A DNA stretch of 64,000 nt, taken from the NCBI GenBank assembly GCA_964422155.1, contig CAYQZZ010000003.1, forward strand, positions 1-64,000, read 5' to 3'. Source of the DNA: JBGPRB01 sp964422155 (lineage in GTDB: Bacteria; Chloroflexota; Dehalococcoidia; Dehalococcoidales; RBG-16-60-22). A model generated the notes under the pieces. It was not told the DNA's origin, searched no databases, and saw only the letters and a program-made list of their open reading frames with translations. Shown here piece by piece: positions 57,532 to 64,000 of the stretch (position 1 is the first letter of the stretch; every line of letters starts with the position of its first letter). The position numbers and the translations under genes were made by a program.

Positions 57532-58194
57532 ATGTACATTATTGTTATTGGCGGTGGTCGGCTGGGTTATTACCTGCTTAAGGCTTTGCTTAATGAAGGC
57601 CATGAGGTACTGGTGCTGGAAAAGGATGCCCGCATCTGCAAGACTATTACCGATGAGCTGGGTAGTGTCTGTTTTCGCGGTGATGGCTGCGAAGCGGCAA
57701 CTCTCGCCGAAGTGGGCACTGGCCGGGCGGACATGTTCGTGGCGGTGACCGGCGACGACGAGGATAACTTGGTCGCCTGCCAGGTAGCCAGGCACAAGCA
57801 CAACGTACCCCGCACTATCGCCCGTATCCGCAACCCGCAAAATGCCATCCTCTTCAAAAAACTGGGAGTGGATGTTACTGTCAGCTCCACTGACCTTATT
57901 CTTGAGGCGATAGAGCGGGAAGTTCCGACGCATCCCGTGACACAGTTGCTGACCCTTGAGGAAAAGGGTCTGGTAATTGTCGACGTTAAAATTTCTCCTG
58001 AGTCTGCCACAGTAGGGAAAACAGTCAAGGAGCTATCTCTGCCCAGAGAAAGCAAACTGGCGATTGTTATTCCCGCCGAAGGCAGTGCTTATGTACCCGT
58101 AGCCGGTACCGTACTTCAGGCCGGCGACCAGATAATAGCCATAACCACACCCGAGTCCAAAGAGGCTTTACGGGCAGCCCTGAGGGGTGTTTGA
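57532..58194 (+). CDS. TrkA/KtrA-like protein with N and C domains
   Basis: A 220-residue regulator of potassium transport. The N domain (YIIVIGGGRLGYYLLKALLNEGHEVLVLEKD) binds NAD or adenine nucleotide. RCK_C follows from about 140 (VDVKISPESATVGKTVKELSLP... to IIAITTPESKEALRAAL), which may bind c-di-AMP or other ligands. It ends the APC-Usp-TrkA-TrkA operon. No TrkH, KtrB or Kdp gene is seen in the window, which makes the APC permease the likely partner. Confidence 0.9.
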   Translation: MYIIVIGGGRLGYYLLKALLNEGHEVLVLEKDARICKTITDELGSVCFRGDGCEAATLAEVGTGRADMFVAVTGDDEDNLVACQVARHKHNVPRTIARIRNPQNAILFKKLGVDVTVSSTDLILEAIEREVPTHPVTQLLTLEEKGLVIVDVKISPESATVGKTVKELSLPRESKLAIVIPAEGSAYVPVAGTVLQAGDQIIAITTPESKEALRAALRGV

Positions 58195-58363
58195 GCAGGT
58201 TAATATTTTTATATTGGTTGCCTGTCGATTATTTTTGTAGCAACCCTTTGATATAATTCTCGTCCTTTCCCCGTGATACCTTGTTGAGTGTGCTGCTGGT
58301 TTCAATTCGCCAGATGGCAATCAGGATTACTATTGTTCAGCTTCTCGGCTGTGGAGCCAACAC

Positions 58364-58873
58364 ATGAAGGTAAGCAGGTTCGTTAACGGCTGGACTCTGA
58401 TGGCTTTGCTCCTGATAGCGGTAATTATCGCCGGCAGTGTGCTCATCTGGTCGAAAAGCAGCCGGAGCCAGGCCATCGAAATTTCTTTGGTACCAGGTCA
58501 GGAACCGGTGGGCAAAATATATGTCGGTGGTGCGGTTAATAACCCCGGCTTTTATCCTTTATATGCCGGTGACAGCATTGAAGATATTATCCGGGCTGCC
58601 GGTGGTATTACCGATGGTGCTGACCTGAGCAAGGTTAAACTTACTGTTTCCAGAGCGGATAAGGAAGACACTCTACAAAAAGTCAATATCAACCGGGCGG
58701 AAGCCTGGTTACTGGAAGCACTACCTGGAATCGGCGGGGTCAGGGCTAAGGCTATTATAGAGTATCGTCAGCGGAACGGCATGTTTCGTGATATTAATGA
58801 GCTGACCAGAGTGCCGGGCCTGGGCAGCGATACTTTTGAGTTAGTTAAAAATCTTGTTACCGTCACCGACTGA
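58364..58873 (+). CDS. comEA: ComEA-like DNA-binding competence protein
   Basis: Membrane-anchored DNA receptor of the transformation system. The N-terminal membrane segment (about 10-30) is followed by an SLBB domain (GKIYVGGAVNNPGFYPLYAGDSIEDIIRAAGG, about 50-82) and a helix-hairpin-helix pair (INRAEAWLLEALPGIGGVRAKAIIEYRQRNG and INELTRVPGLGSDTFELVKNLV). The 169 residues have normal architecture. comEC follows after 17 bp. Confidence 0.93.
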   Translation: MKVSRFVNGWTLMALLLIAVIIAGSVLIWSKSSRSQAIEISLVPGQEPVGKIYVGGAVNNPGFYPLYAGDSIEDIIRAAGGITDGADLSKVKLTVSRADKEDTLQKVNINRAEAWLLEALPGIGGVRAKAIIEYRQRNGMFRDINELTRVPGLGSDTFELVKNLVTVTD

Positions 58874-58890
58874 TTTCAGGGTGGGGGCTC

Positions 58891-61311
58891 GTGTTACTGA
58901 TTTGTCTTAGCTGTGTCTGGATAGCCGGGATATTTCTCGGTTCCAGGTTAAATTTACCCCCGCTGCTCTGCCTCGCTGGGCTCGTCCCGCTGCCTCTGTT
59001 CTTTTTTACCCGTCGCCACCGGAAAGCGGTGATTTTTGCCAGTCTGGGGATTATTGTCCTTGTCGCGGCAGCCGTTTATTCGTATTCGAGTCTTTACATC
59101 GTTGATGAAGGCCGACTCCATTTCTATAACGACCGTGGCATTGCCGAGATAAAAGGGATGGTAGCGGGAGACCCGGATGTCAGGGATAAAAGCACACATC
59201 TCACCTTATCGGCTGCAGCTATCAGGCTGGACACCGGCTGGCGGGAGGTCGAGGGAAGGGTACTGGTATTCGTGCCCAGGTTTCCTGCCTACAGCTATGG
59301 CGATATGCTCAGGGTAACCGGTGAGTTGAAGACACCGCCCCAGCTTGGCGACTTTGATTACCGGGGATATCTGGCGCATCAGGGCATCTCTACGACCATG
59401 CTCTATCCCCGCATAGAGGTGCTGGATACCGGTCAGGGATTCAAGCCGCTGGCATGGATTTTTTCTCTGAGGGGACGCCTGGCGCAAACACTGGCGGAGG
59501 TGCTGCCCGAACCGCAGGCATCGCTGGCCCAGGGGATTGTCCTGGGAATACGGGGCAATATTCCCGAAGATTTAAACAACGATTTCACCCGCAGCGGTAC
59601 GGCCCATCTGCTGGCGATTTCCGGTTTCAATCTCAGCATCATGGCCGGTGTCCTGCTCAGCATTGGGCTGTGGCTTCTCGGACGGCGGCATTATCTATAT
59701 GTCTGGCTGGCGCTCGGCGCTATCTGGCTCTATACGTTAATCACGGGGATGAGCCCGCCGGTGGTGCGGGGCGCTATCATGGCCAGTCTGTTTCTGCTGG
59801 CTGAAGCCCTGGGCCGTCAGCGCAGTGCCATGGTGGCTTTGACCTTTGCGGCAGCGGTCATGGTGGGCATCAGTCCCTATATTCTGGGTGATGCATCTTT
59901 CCAGTTGAGCTTTTTGGCTATGGCCGGCCTGATTTTTATTTATCCGATTCTCCGGGACCCGGGAAGGTGCATAGCCGCGGCCTGGCTGGGTGATGAAGGA
60001 ATCTTCGTTTCTATAGCTAATATTTCCGTCGATACCCTGGGTGCTACCCTGGGAGCTATCATCGCCGTCTGGCCTTTAGTCGCTTATTACTTCGGCATCT
60101 TTTCGCTGGTAGGGCCTCTAGCCACATTTCTGGCCACGCCGGCATTGACCGTCATTATTGTCACCGGGGCTTTAACCGGGATTCTCGGGCTGGCCTCGCT
60201 GGTGGCTGCCCAGGTTATGGGCTGGCTTGCCTGGCTCTTCCTTTCATATATGATGCTGGTAGTCAGCGGTCTGGCGGCACCGTCTTTATCTTCGATTGAA
60301 GTGGACTCGATTAGCCCGGCCTTTATAGTGGGTTATTATGTGGTGCTGGCGGCAGCAATCTGGCTTCATAGTCGCTGGAGAAAGCTGCGCAGCCTGATGT
60401 CCGGCGCGGCTGGTGTCATGAAAGCAGGGATGAGTCTGCCCTTCGGGATTTCCAGAAACATTAAATGGATTATCGTGCCTTTGCTGTTGCTGGCGGCGCT
60501 GGTTTCTTACACGGCGGCCACCATGCCTGGTGATGAACTTCATGTCAGCTTTCTCGATGTCGGTGAGGGAGACGCTATTTTTATTCAGAAAGGAAACCAG
60601 CAGGTTCTTATCGATGGCGGCCCCGGTCCCCAGGCGATAGACCTGGGACTCAGCCGCCGGATGCCTTTCTGGGACCGGACTATCGATTTGCTGGTGTTGA
60701 CCCATCCCCACCAGGACCACCTCGCCGGGCTTTTAGAAGTGCTCCGGCGTTATCGGGTGGGGCAGGTGCTCTATCCGGCTCTCGACTACAAGTCGCCGTT
60801 ATTTGATGAGTGGTTGAGGCTTATTACGGAAAATGGGATAAAGAGCACCATTGCCTGTGCCGGACAGCAAATTGACATGGGTGATGGTATGGTGATGGAG
60901 GTGTTGAATCCGCCGGTAAACCCCTTGTCCGATAGCGAGTCGGATTTAGATAACAATAGTGTCGTATTGCACCTTAGAGATGGCAGAGTCAGCTTTCTGC
61001 TGGCCGCCGATATCATGAGGGATACCGAGTGGGAGCTTGTCAGAGAGCGGGCCGACCTGCCCGGCACGGTTCTCAAGGTAGCCCACCACGGCTCGGCTAC
61101 CTCCACCACGCCTGAGTTTCTGGCGGTAGTCAATCCTGAAGTAGCTGTCATCTCCGTTGGCGCCGACAATAAATTCGGCCTGCCGAACCAGGAAGTGGTC
61201 AGCCGGCTGGAGGGAAAAATCGGCCGGGGAAATATCTACCGCACCGATAAGTATGGTACGATAGAATTTATTACTGACGGGAAGAGGCTGTGGGTGGAGA
61301 AAATGAAATAA
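58891..61311 (+). CDS. comEC: ComEC/Rec2 DNA-uptake channel
   Basis: An 806-residue polytopic protein. A predicted OB-like domain (GMVAGDPDVRDKSTHLTLS, about 88-180) is followed by the competence domain (QGIVLGIRGNIPEDLNNDFTRSGTAHLLAISGFNLSIM), membrane segments, and a C-terminal metallo-beta-lactamase-type domain (SFLDVGEGDAIFIQKGNQQVLIDGG, TLVLTHPHQDHLAGLLEVL, LKVAHHGSATSTTPEF). The latter probably degrades the non-transported strand. The start is GTG at 58891. Full-length genes for DNA receptor and channel suggest natural transformability or past competence. Confidence 0.93.
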   Translation: MLLICLSCVWIAGIFLGSRLNLPPLLCLAGLVPLPLFFFTRRHRKAVIFASLGIIVLVAAAVYSYSSLYIVDEGRLHFYNDRGIAEIKGMVAGDPDVRDKSTHLTLSAAAIRLDTGWREVEGRVLVFVPRFPAYSYGDMLRVTGELKTPPQLGDFDYRGYLAHQGISTTMLYPRIEVLDTGQGFKPLAWIFSLRGRLAQTLAEVLPEPQASLAQGIVLGIRGNIPEDLNNDFTRSGTAHLLAISGFNLSIMAGVLLSIGLWLLGRRHYLYVWLALGAIWLYTLITGMSPPVVRGAIMASLFLLAEALGRQRSAMVALTFAAAVMVGISPYILGDASFQLSFLAMAGLIFIYPILRDPGRCIAAAWLGDEGIFVSIANISVDTLGATLGAIIAVWPLVAYYFGIFSLVGPLATFLATPALTVIIVTGALTGILGLASLVAAQVMGWLAWLFLSYMMLVVSGLAAPSLSSIEVDSISPAFIVGYYVVLAAAIWLHSRWRKLRSLMSGAAGVMKAGMSLPFGISRNIKWIIVPLLLLAALVSYTAATMPGDELHVSFLDVGEGDAIFIQKGNQQVLIDGGPGPQAIDLGLSRRMPFWDRTIDLLVLTHPHQDHLAGLLEVLRRYRVGQVLYPALDYKSPLFDEWLRLITENGIKSTIACAGQQIDMGDGMVMEVLNPPVNPLSDSESDLDNNSVVLHLRDGRVSFLLAADIMRDTEWELVRERADLPGTVLKVAHHGSATSTTPEFLAVVNPEVAVISVGADNKFGLPNQEVVSRLEGKIGRGNIYRTDKYGTIEFITDGKRLWVEKMK

Positions 61312-61327
61312 GATAGTTTTAATTTGG

Positions 61328-61687
61328 TTAATTGATCGTATCTACTTCTGATATTAGATTACGAAATTCTGTAATCATTCTAAATATTTCACGGCGATTA
61401 GTCTTTAATAAATTTCTTATTTCATGCTCACGCACCATGGCTGCTTCTCTTGTAGGCAATATTTCAAAGTATCTTAACTTTGGATGCTCTCCTGCTGTAG
61501 AACGTGTTATACCTTCCTTATGCTCTAAAATTCGTTCTCTCAGTTCTCTAGTTTGCCCGACGTATAATTCTCCTCTGTCAAGCTTTAATATGTATACATA
61601 AAACTTGTTAATCCCTTCATCTTTTTTTCTCCAAAATTTAGGGGGATTGGGAGTATAAGGCCGCTGTAAGAATGATACTGAATTCAT
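61328..61687 (-). CDS. GIY-YIG domain protein
   Basis: A small protein of the UPF0213/YhbQ-like GIY-YIG kind: FYVYILKLDRGELYVGQTRELRERILEHKEGITRSTAGEHPKLRYFE followed by MVREHEIRNLLKTNRREIFRMI. The G-(V)YI and LYVG pair stands for GIY-YIG, and the Arg and Glu of the active site are present. The start is uncertain. ATG at 61687 (119 residues) is used, and a TTG at 61723 would add 12 residues. It may be a DNA or structure-specific nuclease. Its orientation is opposite to comEC. Confidence 0.8.
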   Translation of the reverse strand: MNSVSFLQRPYTPNPPKFWRKKDEGINKFYVYILKLDRGELYVGQTRELRERILEHKEGITRSTAGEHPKLRYFEILPTREAAMVREHEIRNLLKTNRREIFRMITEFRNLISEVDTIN

Positions 61688-61802
61688 TGTTCTGACAACA
61701 CCCACGTTTTTTTCTCTACACAAAGGACATTACATCATGGTGTTGATATCATCAATAGCCATTTAGTCCTGAACAAAAGTCCTTATATGGTTCTTCAGTT
61801 TT

Positions 61803-62453
61803 TTACCCCTTCCTCACCAGCATACATACATTCCTGGAAAAAACCTTTATCGGGAACCTGTATTTGCTTTCCGGGAATGATTTCACCACCTCGAAGCCTG
61901 CCTTTATGACCATTTGCTCCAGTTCTCGGTAGGAGAACAGGTGATAGTAGCGGTAGAGCGTTTTATCCTGGCTTTTCCAGGGCACCAGCACATCTCTGGG
62001 CTTGAGCCAGAACCCGGGCTGCCATCTATTCCAGACGGTAATTAAAGCCTCGCCTCCGGGCTTGAGCACCCGCTTTAGTTCTTTCAGTGCCAGCAATCTT
62101 TCTTTGCTATCTTCGATATGGTGGTAGGTGGCCACGGCTATGGCCCGGTCGAAGGAATTATTGGCGTAGGGGAGAAAGCGGGCATCGGCTTCCACGAGGT
62201 TGACGCTGAGTTTATATTTATCGGCATACTTCCTGGCAAGTTGCAGCATGTTTCGGGAAAAATCGATGCCGTGCAGTTCGAAGTCCTGTCCGAAGGGCGG
62301 GAAGTCCGGCCCGTGAGCGCAGCCCACGTTGAGCAGCCGGCCCTTCTGCCACCGCTGCGCCAGCGCCTCCAACTCGGTGCTGAATATCGAGCGGTGCCTG
62401 AAGTGATACCACCCCGGAGCTATCTGGTCGAAGACTTCCCGCATTGTTGACAT
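61803..62453 (-). CDS. SAM-dependent methyltransferase, Trm9-like
   Basis: A 216-residue class I methyltransferase. SAM motif I is LLNVGCAHGPDF (about 40-51), then LHGIDFSRNMLQLARKYA, ADARFLPYANNSFDRAIAVATYHHI, and KRVLKPGGEALITVWNRWQPG. The HHI and ITVWNRW segments are characteristic of the Trm9/ABH8-like tRNA wobble methyltransferase group as found in archaea and eukaryotes. It is divergent from elp3 with a 44-bp gap, so the pair may make cm5U34 and methylate it to mcm5U34. Neither gene has a ribosome binding site. The role is inferred from family and context. Confidence 0.82.
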   Translation of the reverse strand: MSTMREVFDQIAPGWYHFRHRSIFSTELEALAQRWQKGRLLNVGCAHGPDFPPFGQDFELHGIDFSRNMLQLARKYADKYKLSVNLVEADARFLPYANNSFDRAIAVATYHHIEDSKERLLALKELKRVLKPGGEALITVWNRWQPGFWLKPRDVLVPWKSQDKTLYRYYHLFSYRELEQMVIKAGFEVVKSFPESKYRFPIKVFSRNVCMLVRKG

Positions 62454-62497
62454 AAGCTGGAATCTGCTAAACTTAATAGGGTTGCCTGTTTAATAGT

Positions 62498-63898
62498 ATG
62501 GTTAAGATAAGGAAATTTGCAAGAACCATATCCGGGGTGACGCCGCTGGCCGTGATGACCATGCCGATGAGCTGCCCGGGCAAGTGCCTGTACTGTCCGA
62601 CCTTCCCGGATGCGCCGCAGAGCTACACGCCGGAGTCGCCGGCGGTGCTGCGTGCCAGAAGGTATGACTACGATGCCAGACAGCAGGTAGAGGTAAGGCT
62701 GGGGACGTTCTCGGAGATGGGGCACCCCACGGATAAAATCGAGCTAATTATCATGGGCGGCACCTTTCTGGCTCATCCCATCGATTGCCAGTACCGGTTT
62801 GTCAAGGACTGCTACGATGGGTTGAACGGCGTGACATCGGCCACGCTGGAAGAAGCCAAGCGACTTAATGAAACCGCCCGGCACCGCTGCACCGGACTTT
62901 GTATCGAGACGAGGCCGGACTGGTGCGGGCAGGCGGAAATTGAGCGGATGCTGGAGTTCGGCGCCACCCGGGTCGAGCTCGGGGTGCAGACTCTGAGCGA
63001 CGAAATCTACCGTCTGGTGAGGAGGGGACATGGCGTGGAGGCCGTGGTCGAAGCTACCGCCCGACTGCGGGAGCATGGCTTCAAGGTCTACTACCACTGG
63101 ATGCCGGGTCTGCCCGGCTCGACGCCGGAGAAGGACATGGAGATGTCAAGGACGCTTTTTACTGATGATAGCTTCAGGCCGGATGGACTTAAGCTTTATC
63201 CGACCATGGTTGTCGCCGGCACCGAGTTGGAGAAATGGTTTCGGGAAGGACGCTACCAGCCCTACGATGATGATACTATGGTCAACCTGACCATCGGTAT
63301 AAAGTCGATTGTGCCGAAGTATGTCAGGATTTCCAGGGTCCTCCGCGATATTCCGTCCAAATTTATCGTCGCTGGCCTCAAGGACTCGCTGCGGGATATC
63401 GTCAGGGAGCGGATGAGGCAGGAAGCCATCGTGTGTCACTGCATACGTTGCCGTGAGTACGGTCACCGGGCGCAGGCTGGCTGGGAAATCGGCGAACCTC
63501 ATCTGGTCAGGATGGACTATGATGCCGCCGGCGGCAAAGAGGTCTTCCTGTCTTTCGAGGATGAAAAAGAGACGCTTTTCGGCCTGCTGCGCTTGAGGAT
63601 TCAGTCCCGGCCCATCCCGGTGCTGGGGCAGAGTCAGGACGGGAATCTGGCGTTAATCAGAGAGCTGCATGTTTTCGGCCCGGAAGTGCCGCTTAGTGAA
63701 CAGAGAATAGAAGCGGCACAGCATAAGGGGCTGGGTAAAGCGTTGCTGCGCGAAGCCGAGCGGATTGCCCGTGATGAATTTAATGCTTGCCGGATGGTTG
63801 TCCTGAGCGGGAGCGGCGCTAAAGAGTATTACCGCACTGAGTTTGGCTATAGCTCGCAGGGCGATTATTTGGTTAAGACCCTGAGACCGCAGGGTTAA
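62498..63898 (+). CDS. elp3: Elp3-like tRNA uridine-34 carboxymethyl transferase (radical SAM plus GNAT)
   Basis: A 466-residue enzyme expected to form 5-carboxymethyl-uridine at tRNA position 34. The N-terminal half is a radical SAM domain with the cluster motif PMSCPGKCLYCPTFPD (about 27-40), then GGTFLAHP, TGLCIETRPDWCG and HWMPGLPGSTPEKD. The C-terminal half is a GNAT-like acetyl-CoA-binding domain with HKGLGKALLREAERIARDEF and SGSGAKEYYRTEFGYSS. Between the halves is a Cys-rich stretch CHCIRCREYG. A related Elp3 from Dehalococcoides is structurally characterised in the literature. It has no ribosome binding site and is divergent from the Trm9-like gene. Confidence 0.95.
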   Translation: MVKIRKFARTISGVTPLAVMTMPMSCPGKCLYCPTFPDAPQSYTPESPAVLRARRYDYDARQQVEVRLGTFSEMGHPTDKIELIIMGGTFLAHPIDCQYRFVKDCYDGLNGVTSATLEEAKRLNETARHRCTGLCIETRPDWCGQAEIERMLEFGATRVELGVQTLSDEIYRLVRRGHGVEAVVEATARLREHGFKVYYHWMPGLPGSTPEKDMEMSRTLFTDDSFRPDGLKLYPTMVVAGTELEKWFREGRYQPYDDDTMVNLTIGIKSIVPKYVRISRVLRDIPSKFIVAGLKDSLRDIVRERMRQEAIVCHCIRCREYGHRAQAGWEIGEPHLVRMDYDAAGGKEVFLSFEDEKETLFGLLRLRIQSRPIPVLGQSQDGNLALIRELHVFGPEVPLSEQRIEAAQHKGLGKALLREAERIARDEFNACRMVVLSGSGAKEYYRTEFGYSSQGDYLVKTLRPQG

Positions 63899-63909
63899 TC
63901 TTCCTCGCA

Positions 63910-64000
63910 TCAGGAGCCACGCTGTCGGTTATTCTCCTGGTTTTCCGTTTCTTTCTGTTCTCTTGATTGATTCGCTGATATCATCTCGGGTTTGTTGTTT
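63910..64000 (-). CDS. Possible 3' end of a leftward gene, cut by the window edge
   Basis: On the minus strand an open frame enters from the window edge and stops with TGA at 63910-63912. It would encode a very polar tail (Gln, Asn, Glu and Arg rich, about 29 residues). A second frame is also open to TAA at 63929-63931, so the reading frame cannot be decided. It could also be non-coding. Confidence 0.3.
   Translation of the reverse strand, partial: NNKPEMISANQSREQKETENQENNRQRGS

Overview
The window looks like chromosome from an uncultured member of the Chloroflexota, most probably class Dehalococcoidia. This rests on recognised protein types and layout, not on a database search. Pointers are a bacterial Elp3 of the kind known from Dehalococcoides, a division cluster holding only mraZ-rsmH-ftsA-ftsZ with no peptidoglycan genes, a threonyl-tRNA synthetase without a TGS domain, and a very large double-activase protein of the 2-hydroxyacyl-CoA dehydratase family. 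G+C is moderate to high in most genes. I see no IS element, prophage, CRISPR array, rRNA or origin.

Layout. 0.2-7 kb: leftward translation block thrS, infC, rpmI, rplT, pheS, pheT, with infC starting at a non-canonical AUU or AUA. 7-17 kb: MFS exporter, bioY, a free-standing EF-Tu domain-II-like protein, leftward ribE-ribBA-ribH, an isolated ilvC, an arsR/ACR3 arsenite operon and a RelE/RHH toxin-antitoxin pair. 16.7-24.8 kb: a promoter-leader-terminator cassette before a winged-helix gene and an NTF2-like gene, then pcrA, an AT-rich orphan, mutL, a Holliday-junction-resolvase-like nuclease, pyrE and lepB. 25-33 kb: plsY, a family 2 glycosyltransferase, a second copy of the same leader type before two tandem NTF2-like genes, then the 1432-residue activase. 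33.5-39.3 kb: tRNA-Gln, tRNA-Leu, small conserved genes, leuS and proC. 39.3-43.4 kb: a MacAB-type efflux operon behind its own structured, terminator-bearing leader, followed by a CvpA-like gene. 43.7-49.5 kb: ferredoxin, coaD, rsmD and the reduced division cluster, with a decamer MraZ box in the mraZ leader. 49.7-54.6 kb: mogA-trmD-rplS and priA-def. 54.6-58.2 kb: an XRE regulator with a consensus promoter and perfect operator, divergent from an APC permease-UspA-TrkA-TrkA operon. 58.4-61.3 kb: comEA-comEC. 61.3-64 kb: a GIY-YIG protein and a divergent Trm9-like methyltransferase/elp3 pair.

Most genes are housekeeping. The less ordinary material lies between and inside them. (1) Two matching sigma70-type promoter plus about 75-nt leader plus intrinsic terminator cassettes precede NTF2/SnoaL-like genes 11 kb apart. 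(2) A family of dispersed palindromic repeats fills most long gaps, lies in frame inside the activase gene, and forms the tail of pyrE. (3) Several genes have a promoter -10 box so close to the start codon that their mRNAs should be leaderless. (4) The Elp3/Trm9-like pair suggests an Elongator-type wobble-uridine pathway. (5) The division cluster has lost its cell-wall genes but appears to keep its MraZ-box control.

All calls come from reading the sequence and from knowledge of families. No similarity search or structure prediction was run.
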